Positions 8,956-18,695 of a stretch of 64,000 bases of DNA are shown here, one piece after another. Positions within the stretch are counted from its first letter, which is position 1. Each line of letters starts with the position of its first letter. The stretch spans positions 310,001 through 374,000 of the forward strand of contig NZ_VWOJ01000001.1 of the NCBI RefSeq assembly GCF_008630495.1. Reading direction: 5' to 3'. Under the pieces are notes generated by a model. That model saw only the letters and a program-made list of their open reading frames with translations, had not been told where the DNA came from and did not search any database. Both the position numbers and the translations under genes were made by a program. This DNA is from Alkalicaulis satelles (GTDB lineage Bacteria; Pseudomonadota; Alphaproteobacteria; Caulobacterales; Maricaulaceae).

Positions 8956-10113
8956 ATGTCCAGACAGAACAAAGCACAAGGCCCTTTGCATGACGTTAAA
9001 GTGGTGGAATTTGTCGGGCTGGGCCCGGCGCCCTTCTGCGCCATGCTGCTCTCGGACCTGGGCGCGCAGGTGATCCGCATCGACCGGCCCGGCGCAGGCG
9101 GGGGCGGGGCCGCCGAGGTGCTGGCCCGGGGCCGCAAGAGCGCCGCTTTCAATCTGAAAAACAAAGATGCGGTAGCCGCTTGCGTCAAACTCATAAAGTC
9201 CGCTGACATCCTTTTGGAGGGCTATCGCCCCGGCGTGATGGAGCGTCTGGGCCTGGGGCCGGATGTGTGCCTGAAGGCCAATCCGGGGCTCGTCTATGGA
9301 CGCATGACCGGCTGGGGCCAGCACGGGCCGCTGGCTCATACGGCGGGCCATGATCTCAATTATATCGCGCTGACCGGCGCGCTGGACGCCATCGGCCCGA
9401 AGGACAAGCCGGTCCCGCCGGTCAATGTGGTGGGCGATTTCGGCGGCGGGTCGATGTATCTGGCCGTCGGCGTGCTGGCCGCCCTGCATCATGCCCGCGC
9501 CAGCGGCGAGGGCCAGGTGGTGGATGCCGCCATTGTGGACGGGACCGCCCATCTGATGGCGGCGGTGCACCAGCTGGCCGCCATGGGGCTGTGGAATGCG
9601 CCGCGCGGGGAGAACCTGCTCGATGGCGGGGCGCCGTTTTACGACACCTACCCTTGCGCGGACGGCAAATTCGTGTCCGTCGCGCCGCTGGAGCCTGAAT
9701 TCTACACGCTGCTCATGGACCGGCTGGGCCTGAAGGATCACCCGGCGGCTGCGGCGCAATATGACGGCGCCCAATGGCCGGCCCTGCGCCAGGCGCTGGC
9801 GGATGTATTCGCCTCCCGGCCCCGCGATCACTGGACGGCGCTGCTGGAGGGCGCCGATGCGTGTTTTGCGCCGGTGCTGGATATTCGCGAGGCGCCGCAC
9901 CATCCTCACATGCAGGCGCGCGGCGTGTTCACCGAGGTGGACGGGGTGATGCAGGCCGCGCCTGCGCCGCGCTTCTCGCGCACGCCTGGCGCCATACAGG
10001 GTCCGGCGCCCCGCCCGGGAGAGCATACCCGGGAGGTGCTGGCCGACTGGGGCTTTGGCGCAGACGAGATCGCCGCGCTTGAGGCCGGGGGCGCGCTCGG
10101 CCCGCGCAGCTAG
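8956..10113 (+). CDS. Alpha-methylacyl-CoA racemase (family III CoA-transferase fold)
   Basis: A 385-residue CaiB/BaiF-family protein. It keeps the racemase catalytic set seen in Mycobacterium MCR (H126, D156, E241): H132 in 'GHDLNYI', D161 in 'GDFGGGS' and E246 in 'PLEPEFY', with almost identical spacing. The N-terminal 'VVEFVGLGPAPFCAMLLSDLGAQV' region is typical. The expected reaction is epimerisation of 2-methylacyl-CoAs, allowing beta-oxidation of branched fatty acids. The start region has no strong ribosome site; ATG 8956 is the first plausible codon. Monocistronic-looking, divergent from the PopA-like gene. Confidence 0.88.
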   Translation: MSRQNKAQGPLHDVKVVEFVGLGPAPFCAMLLSDLGAQVIRIDRPGAGGGGAAEVLARGRKSAAFNLKNKDAVAACVKLIKSADILLEGYRPGVMERLGLGPDVCLKANPGLVYGRMTGWGQHGPLAHTAGHDLNYIALTGALDAIGPKDKPVPPVNVVGDFGGGSMYLAVGVLAALHHARASGEGQVVDAAIVDGTAHLMAAVHQLAAMGLWNAPRGENLLDGGAPFYDTYPCADGKFVSVAPLEPEFYTLLMDRLGLKDHPAAAAQYDGAQWPALRQALADVFASRPRDHWTALLEGADACFAPVLDIREAPHHPHMQARGVFTEVDGVMQAAPAPRFSRTPGAIQGPAPRPGEHTREVLADWGFGADEIAALEAGGALGPRS

Positions 10114-10186
10114 CTCCGGCCCGGCGCTTCAATCCGGGCGCTATTCGCCCTAGAACGGTGGCGCGCAACGCGGAAGGCCCTGCATC

Positions 10187-11083
10187 GTGCTGAAAGCACA
10201 GCTAGACCGGCTCAAGCCCCTGACCGGCGCCATCATGCGCATCGGCCCGGTGGCGATCCCCGTGCGCGCTTTTCAGCGCATCTTCCAGCGCGAGGTGATG
10301 CTGTTTGCGGGCGGCGCTTCCTTCTTTGCGCTGCTGGGCCTGTTTCCCGCCTTTGCCGTGCTGGCCTCGGTCTACGGGCTGATCCATGACGAGGCGGGCG
10401 CCTATGAGCAGGTGAGCGAGATGGCGCAATTGCTTCCCGACGATGTCGGCCGCTTCCTGATGAACCAGCTGTCGCTTCTGGCCACCACCTCCTCCACGGC
10501 GCTGACCCTGCAGGGCGCCATTGCGCTGGTGATTGCGCTGTTCGCCGCCTCCAGAGGCGCCAAGGCCGTGATAACGGGCCTCAACGCCATCGCCGGGCGC
10601 GAGGGGCTGCGATCGCTCGTGCGCTATAATCTCGTCGCCCTGATGGCCGTCCTGGTCGGGATCGGGCTGTTGATTGCGGCCAATCTGACGGTGATCTTCG
10701 TGCCGGCCCTGCTGCATCCCGCGCTGGACGCGCTGGGCCTGGATGGACGCGATGTGGACACGGTGATCAATCCGGTGACGCTGTCGCTGGGCGGCATGTT
10801 CCTGGTGCTGGCGCTATTGTACCGCTATGTCATGCAGCGCACGGGCGAGACCAGCTGGGCGGCCTGCCTGATCGGGGCGGGCACGTCCACGCTGCTGTGG
10901 CTGACGCTGTCAGCGGGCTTCACCAGCTATGTCACCGCCTTCGTGAACGCCTCGATCTATGGCTCGCTGGGCGCGGTGATCGTGTTCCTGATCTGGATCT
11001 ACTGGGCGGCCTATGTGTTGTTCTTCGGCGGGGCCATCGCAGTGGAAACCGACAAGCATTACTTCCGCCAGAATGATCAATAG
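10187..11083 (+). CDS. YihY/virulence factor BrkB family membrane protein
   Basis: A 298-residue inner-membrane protein of the YihY/BrkB (formerly 'ribonuclease BN-like') family. Six hydrophobic segments; family landmarks include 'LFAGGASFFALLGLFPAFAVLASVYGL' near residue 40 and the C-terminal 'YGSLGAVIVFLIWIYWAAYVLFFGGA' helix. The start is GTG at 10187; internal ATGs would remove the first segment. Physiological role is not established for the family; it is not an RNase. Stands alone between the racemase and the CoA-transferase genes. Confidence 0.88.
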   Translation: MLKAQLDRLKPLTGAIMRIGPVAIPVRAFQRIFQREVMLFAGGASFFALLGLFPAFAVLASVYGLIHDEAGAYEQVSEMAQLLPDDVGRFLMNQLSLLATTSSTALTLQGAIALVIALFAASRGAKAVITGLNAIAGREGLRSLVRYNLVALMAVLVGIGLLIAANLTVIFVPALLHPALDALGLDGRDVDTVINPVTLSLGGMFLVLALLYRYVMQRTGETSWAACLIGAGTSTLLWLTLSAGFTSYVTAFVNASIYGSLGAVIVFLIWIYWAAYVLFFGGAIAVETDKHYFRQNDQ

Positions 11084-11220
11084 CCCTCATGGACCGCGCC
11101 AGCCAGATCGGTTATCCCCGCGCCAGCCCGCTCTGGAAGGTGCGGTTCGCCGCTTGGCTTCGCCCCGTCCGGGGCATTATACAACGAGCGTTGAAATTCT
11201 GATCTCAGGGAGGCCCTCGC

Positions 11221-11916
11221 GTGGCTGACAAGATTTATCCCGATGCGGCGTCCGCGCTTGATGGGCTGTTGTTTGACGGCATGACGCTGATGGCCGGCGG
11301 TTTTGGCCTGTGCGGCATCCCCGAGAACCTGATCACGGCCCTGCGCGACAGCGCCGTCACCGATCTGACCGTCATCTCCAACAATGCCGGGGTGGATGAT
11401 TTCGGCCTGGGTCTGTTGCTGCACACCCGCCAGATCAAGAAGATGATCTCGTCCTATGTGGGGGAGAACAAGACCTTCGAGAAGCAATATCTCTCCGGCG
11501 AGCTGGAGCTGGAATTCAATCCCCAGGGCACGCTGGCCGAGCGCATCCGCGCCGGCGGAGCGGGCATTCCCGGCTTCTACACCAAGACCGGCGTGGGCAC
11601 GCTGGTGGCCGAGGGCAAGGAGCACAAGGACTTCAATGGCGAGACCTATATCATGGAGACCGGCCTGATCGCCGATGTCTCCCTGGTCAAGGCCTGGAAG
11701 GCCGATGCGGCGGGCAATCTGGTCTTCCGCAAGACCGCGCGCAATTTCAATCCGATGATGGCCACGGCCGGCAAGGTGACGGTGGCCGAGGTCGAAGAGA
11801 TCGTGCCGGTGGGCGCGCTGGACTCCGACGCCATCCACACGCCGGGCATTTTCGTGCAGCGCCTGATCCAGGGCCAGCACGAGAAGCGCATCGAACAGCG
11901 CACGGTGCGCAGCTGA
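11221..11916 (+). CDS. scoA: 3-oxoacid CoA-transferase subunit A
   Basis: A 231-residue alpha subunit of succinyl-CoA:3-ketoacid (or acetoacetyl) CoA-transferase. '[19 protein letters not shown]' at residues 20-38 is the family glycine loop; '[14 protein letters not shown]' and '[14 protein letters not shown]' are further conserved blocks. Transfers CoA between succinate or acetate and 3-oxoacids in ketone-body or acetoacetate use. GTG start with GGGAGG just upstream. The partner subunit B is not adjacent but starts 733 bp downstream, past a small secreted-protein gene; such pairs normally overlap or abut. Confidence 0.92.
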   Translation: MADKIYPDAASALDGLLFDGMTLMAGGFGLCGIPENLITALRDSAVTDLTVISNNAGVDDFGLGLLLHTRQIKKMISSYVGENKTFEKQYLSGELELEFNPQGTLAERIRAGGAGIPGFYTKTGVGTLVAEGKEHKDFNGETYIMETGLIADVSLVKAWKADAAGNLVFRKTARNFNPMMATAGKVTVAEVEEIVPVGALDSDAIHTPGIFVQRLIQGQHEKRIEQRTVRS

Positions 11917-12029
11917 CGCGCACACCAAAGCGCCTGTGCAGGGAAACTGTCACAATTGGAATAAGGCGTCAGGGGAGTATCTCTGCTATCATGGCCAGGT
12001 CCCGCTCATCCTGCCGGAGGTCCAAATCC

Positions 12030-12521
12030 ATGCGCTCGCTCACCGCACTGGCGGCCCTGTCCGCCGCCGCCGCTCTTCTCTTTGTCCCGTCCGCTCTTGC
12101 GGGCGAGACCGATTTCCTCAATGCCGAGCCGGCCGAATTCAAGGTCGCCGAGCGCTGCCTGAATGCGCCCAATGACTTCCGCCGCGAGGCCTGGCTGACC
12201 GACGATGTCTATGACCAGCGCTTCCACTGGGTGGAGGTGTCGGGTCAGGCGCGCAGCGTGCTGATCGAGTTCGAGCGCTCGTGCCGCATGCTGGACGTGG
12301 GCCGCCGGGTTCTGCCCGCCAGCGCCGCCCTGTGCGCGCCGCGCACCGTGTATTCGGGCACGCGCCAGTGCCGCACGCAAAATCTCTATGTGGTGCCCAA
12401 TGAGGCCGCAGCCCGCGATCTCGCCCTGCGCATCCAGCTCGACCGGGCGCGCGCCGGGGGCGCCAGCCTGCCAGAGGATAACCGCCAGGCCGCCGACGCC
12501 TTGCGCGGCGCCTCGCGCTGA
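12030..12521 (+). CDS. Small secreted four-cysteine protein, unknown function
   Basis: A 163-residue protein with a clear Sec signal peptide (residues 1-24, cleavage after ALA). The start at 12030 was chosen because GGAGGT lies about 9 bp upstream and the signal peptide begins there; a longer frame from 11991 is out of keeping. The mature part contains exactly four cysteines ('ERCLNA', 'RSCRML', 'ALCAPR', 'RQCRTQ'), suggesting two periplasmic disulfides. I recognise no family. It sits between the two CoA-transferase subunit genes, in the same direction, with its own ribosome site, and looks like an insertion into that operon. Confidence 0.7.
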   Translation: MRSLTALAALSAAAALLFVPSALAGETDFLNAEPAEFKVAERCLNAPNDFRREAWLTDDVYDQRFHWVEVSGQARSVLIEFERSCRMLDVGRRVLPASAALCAPRTVYSGTRQCRTQNLYVVPNEAAARDLALRIQLDRARAGGASLPEDNRQAADALRGASR

Positions 12522-12649
12522 CCCCCGGCGTCCCTTCGGGCGCAGGCAGGGTCTGACTTGAATAACGGTCCGTCCGGTTGAGTCCGGCCGGGCCGGCCGC
12601 GTTGAATGACACCGGGCCGCAACGCCGCGCCCGCATAAGGAGACTGACC

Positions 12650-13297
12650 ATGGCCTGGACCCGCGACCAACTCGCCGAGCGCGCCGCCAAGGAGCTGCAG
12701 GACGGCTTTTACGTCAATCTGGGCATTGGCATTCCCACCCTGGTGGCCAATCACATCCCCGACGGGATGGACGTCACCTTGCAGTCGGAGAACGGCATGC
12801 TGGGCATGGGGCCGTTCCCGCGCGAGAACGAGGTCGATCCCGACCTGATCAATGCGGGCAAGCAGACCATCACCGAACTGCCCCACACCAGCTATTTCAG
12901 CTCGGCCGACAGCTTCGCCATGATCCGCGGCGGCCATATCGACCTGTCCATCCTGGGCGCCATGGAGGTCTCGGAGAAGGGCGACATCGCCAACTGGATG
13001 ATCCCGGGCAAGATGGTCAAGGGCATGGGCGGCGCCATGGATCTGGTGGCCGGCGTGCAGCGCGTGGTGGTGATCATGGATCACGCCAACAAGGCCGGCG
13101 AGCCCAAGCTCCTGAAAGAATGCGCCCTGCCGCTCACCGGCAAGGCGTGTGTCGACCGCATCATCACCACGCTGGGCGTGTTCGACGTGGTCGAGGACGG
13201 GCTGGAGCTGGTCGAAATGGCGCCGGACGTGACGCTGGAGCTGATCGAAGCCCAGACCGAAGCGAAATTCCGGGTGAAGGAAGGCGTGGCGGCCTAG
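12650..13297 (+). CDS. scoB: 3-oxoacid CoA-transferase subunit B
   Basis: A 215-residue beta subunit. '[11 protein letters not shown]' contains the catalytic glutamate (E47), which forms the glutamyl-CoA intermediate; '[15 protein letters not shown]' and '[17 protein letters not shown]' are other signature blocks. The start at 12650 has AAGGAG 7-8 bp upstream; the frame extends to 12578 but without homology. Works as a heterodimer with the subunit A encoded at 11221. Its stop lies one base from the trmFO stop on the other strand. Confidence 0.93.
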   Translation: MAWTRDQLAERAAKELQDGFYVNLGIGIPTLVANHIPDGMDVTLQSENGMLGMGPFPRENEVDPDLINAGKQTITELPHTSYFSSADSFAMIRGGHIDLSILGAMEVSEKGDIANWMIPGKMVKGMGGAMDLVAGVQRVVVIMDHANKAGEPKLLKECALPLTGKACVDRIITTLGVFDVVEDGLELVEMAPDVTLELIEAQTEAKFRVKEGVAA

Positions 13298-13298
13298 C

Positions 13299-14696
13299 TC
13301 ACTCCGCCGCCTGCGCCGTCACGCCCAGCCATTCATCGCAAGCGGCCAGCGCCCGGGCGGTCATCAGGCGTTTTTTCGCCTGAGTCTTGGCCGCGCCGCG
13401 CAGGCGTTCGCCATCGGGGCCGCGGCTGGGCGCATCCATGGGCGGGAACAGGCCGAAATTGACGTTCATGGGCTGGAAGGCGCCCTTCCTGCCCGGCACG
13501 TGGCCGGTGGTGATATGCGCCAGTAGCGCCCCCAGCGCCGTGTCCGGCGGCGGCGCGCTGACCGGCTGGCCCAGGCGCTCGGCGGCGGCGAAGCGGCCCG
13601 CCAGCAGGCCCATGGCCGCGCTTTCCACATAACCCTCCACGCCCGTGATCTGTCCGGCGAAGCGCAAGGAGGGCCGCGCCTTGAGGCGCATGACCGGGTC
13701 CAGCAGGCGCGGCGAGTTCAGAAAGGTGTTGCGGTGAATGCCGCCCAGACGCGCGAAGCTGGCATTCTCCAGTCCCGGAATCAGTCTGAAAACATCGGTT
13801 TGCGCGCCATATTTCATCTTGGTCTGGAAGCCGACCATGTTGAACAGCGTGCCCAGCGCATTGTCCTGGCGCAGCTGCACCACGGCGTAGGGCTTTTCGT
13901 CCGGCTTGTGGGCGTTGGTCAGGCCGCGCGGCTTCATCGGCCCGTGGCGCAGCGTCTCGCGTCCGCGCTCGGCCATCACCTCGACCGGCAGGCAGCCGTC
14001 GAAATAGGGCGTGTACTTCTCCCAGTCCTTGAACTCGGTCTTGGGCGCGGCGATCAGCGCGTCGATGAAGCCCTCATACTGATCGCGGTCCATGGGGCAG
14101 TTGATATAGGCGGCCTTGTCCTCTTGCGTGTCGCCCTTGTCATAGCGCGACTGTTTCCACGCCACGTCCATATCGATGCTGTCGGCGTGGAGGATGGGCG
14201 CGATGGCGTCGAAGAAGGCCAGTTCCCCCTCGCCGGTGAGCCCGTGCACCGCCTCGGCCAGGGCCGGCGAGGTGAGGGGGCCGGTGGCGATGATCACGCT
14301 GTCCCAGTCCTCCGGCGGCAGGCCCGCCATCTCCTCACGCACGATCTCGATGCGCGGATGGGCTTCCAGCGCCGCCGTCACGGCTTGGCTGAACACCTCG
14401 CGGTCCACCGCCAGCGCGCCGCCGGCGGGCACGCGCGCGATCGCCGCCTTGGCCATGATGATCGACCCGGCCCGGCGCATCTCCTCATGGAGCAAGCCCA
14501 CCGCATTGGTCTCGTGATCGTCCGAGCGGAAGGAGTTGGAGCACACCAGCTCGGCCAGGCCGTCGGTCTGGTGCGCCTCGGTCCCGCGCACAGGCCGCAT
14601 CTCGTGCAGGACCACGCGCGCGCCGGCCTCGGCGGCCTGCCAGGCGGCCTCGGAACCGGCCATGCCGCCGCCAATGATGTGTATCGGGTCTGTCAT
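13299..14696 (-). CDS. trmFO: Methylenetetrahydrofolate-tRNA-(uracil-54-C5)-methyltransferase (FADH2-oxidising)
   Basis: A 465-residue TrmFO, which makes ribothymidine-54 in tRNA using methylene-THF and FADH2. FAD-binding '[13 protein letters not shown]' at residues 7-19, then 'LHEMRP', and '[21 protein letters not shown]' with the conserved C52. '[15 protein letters not shown]' and '[10 protein letters not shown]' are further family blocks. The start at 14696 is certain from the Rossmann motif; the open frame continues 284 codons upstream but that is the antisense of the next gene. TrmFO instead of TrmA is usual for many Alphaproteobacteria. Confidence 0.95.
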   Translation of the reverse strand: MTDPIHIIGGGMAGSEAAWQAAEAGARVVLHEMRPVRGTEAHQTDGLAELVCSNSFRSDDHETNAVGLLHEEMRRAGSIIMAKAAIARVPAGGALAVDREVFSQAVTAALEAHPRIEIVREEMAGLPPEDWDSVIIATGPLTSPALAEAVHGLTGEGELAFFDAIAPILHADSIDMDVAWKQSRYDKGDTQEDKAAYINCPMDRDQYEGFIDALIAAPKTEFKDWEKYTPYFDGCLPVEVMAERGRETLRHGPMKPRGLTNAHKPDEKPYAVVQLRQDNALGTLFNMVGFQTKMKYGAQTDVFRLIPGLENASFARLGGIHRNTFLNSPRLLDPVMRLKARPSLRFAGQITGVEGYVESAAMGLLAGRFAAAERLGQPVSAPPPDTALGALLAHITTGHVPGRKGAFQPMNVNFGLFPPMDAPSRGPDGERLRGAAKTQAKKRLMTARALAACDEWLGVTAQAAE

Positions 14697-14819
14697 GGGA
14701 GGCAGGTATACGCGCCGTGCGTCCCGATCAAAAGCATCACGATCAGGGCGTTTCAAGTTGACGGTGCAGGCCTGGGTGCGCTTCCCTTGCCGGGAGAGTG
14801 ACCGGGAAGGGGATCCGCC

Positions 14820-16031
14820 ATGAAACACATCGCTGCCTGTCTGGCCGCAGCCCTCGTGCTGGCGGCCACACTTGTGCCGGCGCCGGCCTTCGCCGACGAG
14901 GACGGAGATTATCTCTCCCAGGCGGTATCTGACGCCTGGGCGCGCCATCTCGCTGCGCGCGAGGCGGGCGATAGGCAAGCCGCTGGCGATGCGGCCATCG
15001 AGGCGCATCTGGCCGCTGAACGCGACGGCGCCGATGCGCTGACCCGCGCGATCCTGGCCGACACGGCGGGCCAGTATGTCTATTTGCGTCAGGATTTTCC
15101 CGGCGCGCGCGCCAAGCTGAGCCTGGCCGCCAGCCTCTATGAAGGCCTGGACGACAGCCATCTGAACAGCCGGGTGCGCGTGCTCGGCCTGATCGCGGAC
15201 GCCTATCACAGCGAGGATAATTTCCGGCAGGCCCTGAACTATGTGAACCAGGTCCTGGAGGCTGCCGGGCCGGCGGGCGCCGATCCGGTGCGTGACCGCG
15301 CGATTGCAGACGCTCTGGTGGTGCGCTCCCGGACCCAGTGGCGGCAGAGTTCGATCAATGATGCCGGCCGCACGGCGCGTGAGGCGCTCGAGCTGATGGA
15401 GCCTGCGGGCTATGACCAATTTGTCCTGTCGGGACTGATGGCGTTCTATGCCGGGGTGGAGAGCGCGCTCCAGCGCCGCCACGCCGAGTCGGCCTGGTGG
15501 TTCGCCGCCGCCGATCACCAGTTCCGCCTGCGGGGCTCCAGCCCGCATCTGTCAACGGTGTCCGAGGCCTGGGCGCGCTATGCCCGCTCGCGCATGACCC
15601 AAGGCCAGCGCCGCGAACTGATCACGCGGCTTTATCAGGCCGGTTTCATCACGGACGATGAACATGATGACGCCCAAGAGGACGGCGCCGAAGACGACGC
15701 CGCCGAAGAGGCGGACGGCCGGGCCAGCGCTCAATCGGCGCCCTATGACCCGAATAACCGCCCGGCCCGGCCCATCTCCCGGGCCTCGCCCAGCTATCCC
15801 ATGGCGGCCGCCCAGGCCTCGCTGGAAGGCGTGGCGCTGGTCTCGTTCACGGTCGGCGCAGATGGCCGCGTCAAGGACGCCGAGGTCGTGTTCTCGGCCC
15901 CGCATACCATCTTCGGCGAAGAGGCGCTGAGAGCCGTGCGCCGATGGCGCTACGAGCCGCGAATGGTGGATGGGCAGCCCGTCGATCATGAGGGCGTGCA
16001 GACCATGCTGGACTTCCGCCTGAGAGGATGA
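14820..16031 (+). CDS. Secreted protein with helical repeats and C-terminal TonB domain
   Basis: A 403-residue exported protein: signal peptide 1-25 (AFA-DED), an all-helical, Ala-rich central region resembling TPR-like repeats (about 35-275), an acidic linker (about 279-300) and a TonB C-terminal fold at about 315-403 ('[22 protein letters not shown]', '[25 protein letters not shown]'). It has no N-terminal membrane anchor or Pro-rich spacer, so it is not a canonical energy transducer; it belongs to the periplasmic TonB-C group common in Caulobacter relatives. Coupled by ATGA (16028-16031) to the next gene. Confidence 0.75.
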   Translation: MKHIAACLAAALVLAATLVPAPAFADEDGDYLSQAVSDAWARHLAAREAGDRQAAGDAAIEAHLAAERDGADALTRAILADTAGQYVYLRQDFPGARAKLSLAASLYEGLDDSHLNSRVRVLGLIADAYHSEDNFRQALNYVNQVLEAAGPAGADPVRDRAIADALVVRSRTQWRQSSINDAGRTAREALELMEPAGYDQFVLSGLMAFYAGVESALQRRHAESAWWFAAADHQFRLRGSSPHLSTVSEAWARYARSRMTQGQRRELITRLYQAGFITDDEHDDAQEDGAEDDAAEEADGRASAQSAPYDPNNRPARPISRASPSYPMAAAQASLEGVALVSFTVGADGRVKDAEVVFSAPHTIFGEEALRAVRRWRYEPRMVDGQPVDHEGVQTMLDFRLRG

Positions 16032-16741
16032 GCGCCATGCTGATCTTGCTGATCCTGGCGCTCGCAACGCCCGCGCAGCCGCAGCAAGCCGATGTGCGCG
16101 CCCTGGCCCGGGACGCCGCGCTTGCGTGGAATGAAGGACGCCTGGCCGAGGCGGGCGCTCACGCGGCCCAGGCCTATGATGGGCTGGCCGCAACGAACTG
16201 CCTGGGCACGCCCGATGGCGCGCGCCTGGCGTTCATGGCCGCCATCGCCGCCAAGGCCGGTCAGATCGAGGAACCTCACGGGTATTTTTTCTGGGCGGCC
16301 AGCCGGCTGGACCGTGTGGCCCGCGGCCTGGACGGGCAGCAGCGCCGGATCGCGCGCGATTATGCCATCGAACCGGGGCTGTCGCCCGGTCTGGACCCGC
16401 GTTTCGCGCGCTCGCCTTTCCTGCATACGCCCCGTCCGCGCCGCGCGCGCGGGTGTGAAGCGGTGCTTCCCGAGCTGAATGCGGCGTCAGCCTCTCACCA
16501 GGCCGGCATTCTCTTCGCCCGCACCCGCAATCCGTCGAACCGGTATGCCGTGGTGCGGCCCGTTTACGCCTATCCTGACAGCCTGCGCGATATGGCGGCG
16601 CAGATTGAGGGCACGTATGACATGCAAGGCGTCGCCAGGCACAACATGATCATTCACTTCAAATTCACCCCCTGCCTGTTCGTGCAGGATGACCGGGGCG
16701 TGCGCAGCGAGCTGTGTCCCGAGGGCGTGTCTGCGCCCTGA
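16028..16741 (+). CDS. Secreted four-cysteine protein coupled to TonB-domain gene
   Basis: A 237-residue protein with a short signal peptide ('[21 protein letters not shown]'), an Ala-rich helical N-terminal half and four cysteines in the mature part ('TNCLGT', 'RGCEAV', 'TPCLFV', 'ELCPEG'). The C-terminal 120 residues look like a degenerate version of the preceding protein's TonB-C region in length and position ('YAYPDSLRDMAAQIEGTYDMQG'), but similarity is weak. No family recognised. Its start overlaps the upstream stop (ATGA), so the two are probably made together and may interact in the periplasm. Confidence 0.65.
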   Translation: MSAMLILLILALATPAQPQQADVRALARDAALAWNEGRLAEAGAHAAQAYDGLAATNCLGTPDGARLAFMAAIAAKAGQIEEPHGYFFWAASRLDRVARGLDGQQRRIARDYAIEPGLSPGLDPRFARSPFLHTPRPRRARGCEAVLPELNAASASHQAGILFARTRNPSNRYAVVRPVYAYPDSLRDMAAQIEGTYDMQGVARHNMIIHFKFTPCLFVQDDRGVRSELCPEGVSAP

Positions 16742-16789
16742 TGGCGCACCGCCTTGGCGCAAGGGGCGTTTCACGCTAACTCCCGCGCC

Positions 16790-17641
16790 ATGAAACTTCT
16801 GGATATGACCAGCGCCCGCACAGGGCTCGCCCTGACGGTGCGCCATGCCCGCCTCGCGCTGCTCGCAGGCGGCGTCTATGCGCTGGCCTACGCGCTGGAA
16901 GCGGTGACCGCTGCGCGCCTGTCGGCAGCAGAGGGTCCGCTCTGGCACTGGCTGCTGGCCATGCTGGCGGGCTTCGTTGCGGTGATCCCGGCCGCAGCCG
17001 CCTTTGTGCGCCTGGGTCTGGGGCAGGGCGCGCGGCTCTCGCTTGGCCAGGACGAGCGCCGGCTGCTGGGCGTGATGGCGCTGATCTGGGTGCTGTTGTT
17101 CACTGTGCTGGGCACGGCCGGGCTGGCGCTGATGTTCATGATCACGGCGCTGGCGGTCATCAATGTGGATGTCACCGCCCAGCCGCCCGCCGGACCGGTG
17201 GATATTTTCGCCCTGTTCGGAACCGGAGAGTGGATTGTGGCCATCGTGATCATGGCCGCTTTTGCCGGTTTCTCCCTGTGGTTCGCCGCGCGGCTGGCGT
17301 TCAGCCTGCCCTCGACGGTGGATTCGGCGCGCATCCGTGTTCTGTCGATCTGGCCGGCCTCGTCGGGACGCTGGGTGGAGATCGGCCTGACCCTGCTGGC
17401 CGCCGCCGCGCCGGGGCTTGTCATCCTCATCGCCTGGAACGCCGCTGCGGCGTCCCTGACAGGGATATGGCCGGGCCTGCCTTATCAGGGCGCTGAGGGC
17501 GAGGCGGCGCCGCTGGCGTTGATCGCGGGGCTGGGCGCGCTCCATGGCCTGTTGAAGATCGCGCTGGCCGCTGCGCCGGCCTGTGCGGCGCTGGGGGCGC
17601 TGTACGTGAAATATCAGTCAGATTCCCCTCTGGAGGCGTAA
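16790..17641 (+). CDS. Polytopic membrane protein, member 1 of a four-gene paralogous set
   Basis: A 283-residue inner-membrane protein with about six hydrophobic segments. It carries 'RLSLGQDERRLLGVMALIW' between segments 2 and 3 and 'RLAFSLPSTVDSARIRVLSIWPASSGRW' later, both matching the corresponding regions of the proteins at 17712, 18692 and 23311. The pattern (aromatic/basic N-terminus, central 'LG-DE-RLL', then R..L......R......S) resembles the DUF975/GPDPase-membrane-domain type of protein, but I cannot name a family. ATG at 16790 chosen; the frame upstream is not hydrophobic. Function unknown. Confidence 0.65.
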   Translation: MKLLDMTSARTGLALTVRHARLALLAGGVYALAYALEAVTAARLSAAEGPLWHWLLAMLAGFVAVIPAAAAFVRLGLGQGARLSLGQDERRLLGVMALIWVLLFTVLGTAGLALMFMITALAVINVDVTAQPPAGPVDIFALFGTGEWIVAIVIMAAFAGFSLWFAARLAFSLPSTVDSARIRVLSIWPASSGRWVEIGLTLLAAAAPGLVILIAWNAAAASLTGIWPGLPYQGAEGEAAPLALIAGLGALHGLLKIALAAAPACAALGALYVKYQSDSPLEA

Positions 17642-17711
17642 TTTCCCGAGACGCAGGCGCAGGCGCGCGTTAATCTGCCCGCCTCTGGGGTCAAGACGAA
17701 GGGGGTGCGCC

Positions 17712-18695
17712 ATGAGCCAGCCACGCTATGATTTCGCTGCGGGAACGTTCCAGTTTTTCATCGCGGTAGGGCGCCGCCCCATGGGCGCGCTCTGGATCGC
17801 CGCCTGGCAGCTTGTGCTGATCGGCGCGGCCACAGCGGCCATGATCGCCGTCTTCTGGCCGCTCTTCGAGCTGATGTCCCGGGCCGGAGAGATGGATGTC
17901 GAGGCCGAGATGGCCGCGGTGGTCATGCAGGTCATGGGCCTGATCATACTCATTACCCTTGCATTCCTGGTGTTCGCCCTGATGTTCCAGGGCGCCTGGC
18001 TCAGACTGCTGACCCGCGACGAGATCAAGCCGGGCATACCCTTCCGCCTCGGCGGCGACGAGATCCGCCTTCTGGGCGTGAATCTGATCTTCATCGCCTT
18101 CTGGACATTGGCCTATCTGCTGACCATCGCCCTGGTGGCCGTCATTGTGGCCGTTGCGGGCGGCGCTGACGGATTTGGGGGCACGGCGGCGGTGGCGCTG
18201 GCAGGCACGATCGCCGTGATCGCCGCTCTGGTCGCGATCATCATGATCTGCCTGCGCTTCGCTGCTGCGCCGGCCCTGAGCGTGCATCAGCGCCGCTTCC
18301 GCCTGTTCGAAGCGGTCAGCGCATCGAAAAATGTCGCCGGCATGATGTTCCTGTCCTATCTCACCCTGATCGTTGTCTGGATCGCCGGGGCGGTCGTGAT
18401 CTCCATGATCCAGCAGGTGGCCATCCTGTTCGGCGCCGCCGATCTGATGGCCCAGCTCATGCGGCTGGATGAAGGCGGCGATCCGCAGGTCATGCTGGCC
18501 CTGTTGGGCGAGACCCTGACCTCGACCACCGGGATCGTGGTTCTCAGCGTCATTATCCTGAGCCAGTACCTGTTCCAGATCGCGTTCGAGGGCCTGTGGC
18601 ATGGCGTGGGCGCCTATGTGGCCAAGCGCCATGGCGACGCGGACGCCGCCATTGGCGCTGAAGCCGCCGCGCCGGCGCCGGAGACGGCGGGATGA
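17712..18695 (+). CDS. Polytopic membrane protein, member 2 of the paralogous set
   Basis: A 327-residue membrane protein with about six hydrophobic segments. N-terminal 'YDFAAGTFQFFIAVGRRPMGALW' is cytoplasmic and basic; 'IPFRLGGDEIRLLGVNLIF' and 'CLRFAAAPALSVHQRRFRLF' are the set's two shared motifs. The C-terminus is an Ala/Glu/Pro-rich cytoplasmic tail. GGGTGC ribosome site is weak but the ATG is the only reasonable start. ATGA overlap (18692-18695) couples it to member 3. Function unknown. Confidence 0.68.
   Translation: MSQPRYDFAAGTFQFFIAVGRRPMGALWIAAWQLVLIGAATAAMIAVFWPLFELMSRAGEMDVEAEMAAVVMQVMGLIILITLAFLVFALMFQGAWLRLLTRDEIKPGIPFRLGGDEIRLLGVNLIFIAFWTLAYLLTIALVAVIVAVAGGADGFGGTAAVALAGTIAVIAALVAIIMICLRFAAAPALSVHQRRFRLFEAVSASKNVAGMMFLSYLTLIVVWIAGAVVISMIQQVAILFGAADLMAQLMRLDEGGDPQVMLALLGETLTSTTGIVVLSVIILSQYLFQIAFEGLWHGVGAYVAKRHGDADAAIGAEAAAPAPETAG

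Noticed and set aside
10119-10139. Terminator hairpin GCCCGG/CCGGGC after the racemase gene
   Set aside because: Only a 6-bp stem and no following T-run; likely chance in GC-rich DNA.
14697-15548. Possible 284-residue N-terminal extension of TrmFO
   Set aside because: The extension lies antisense to the signal peptide and repeats of the TonB-domain gene, and the Rossmann motif starts right after the ATG at 14696.
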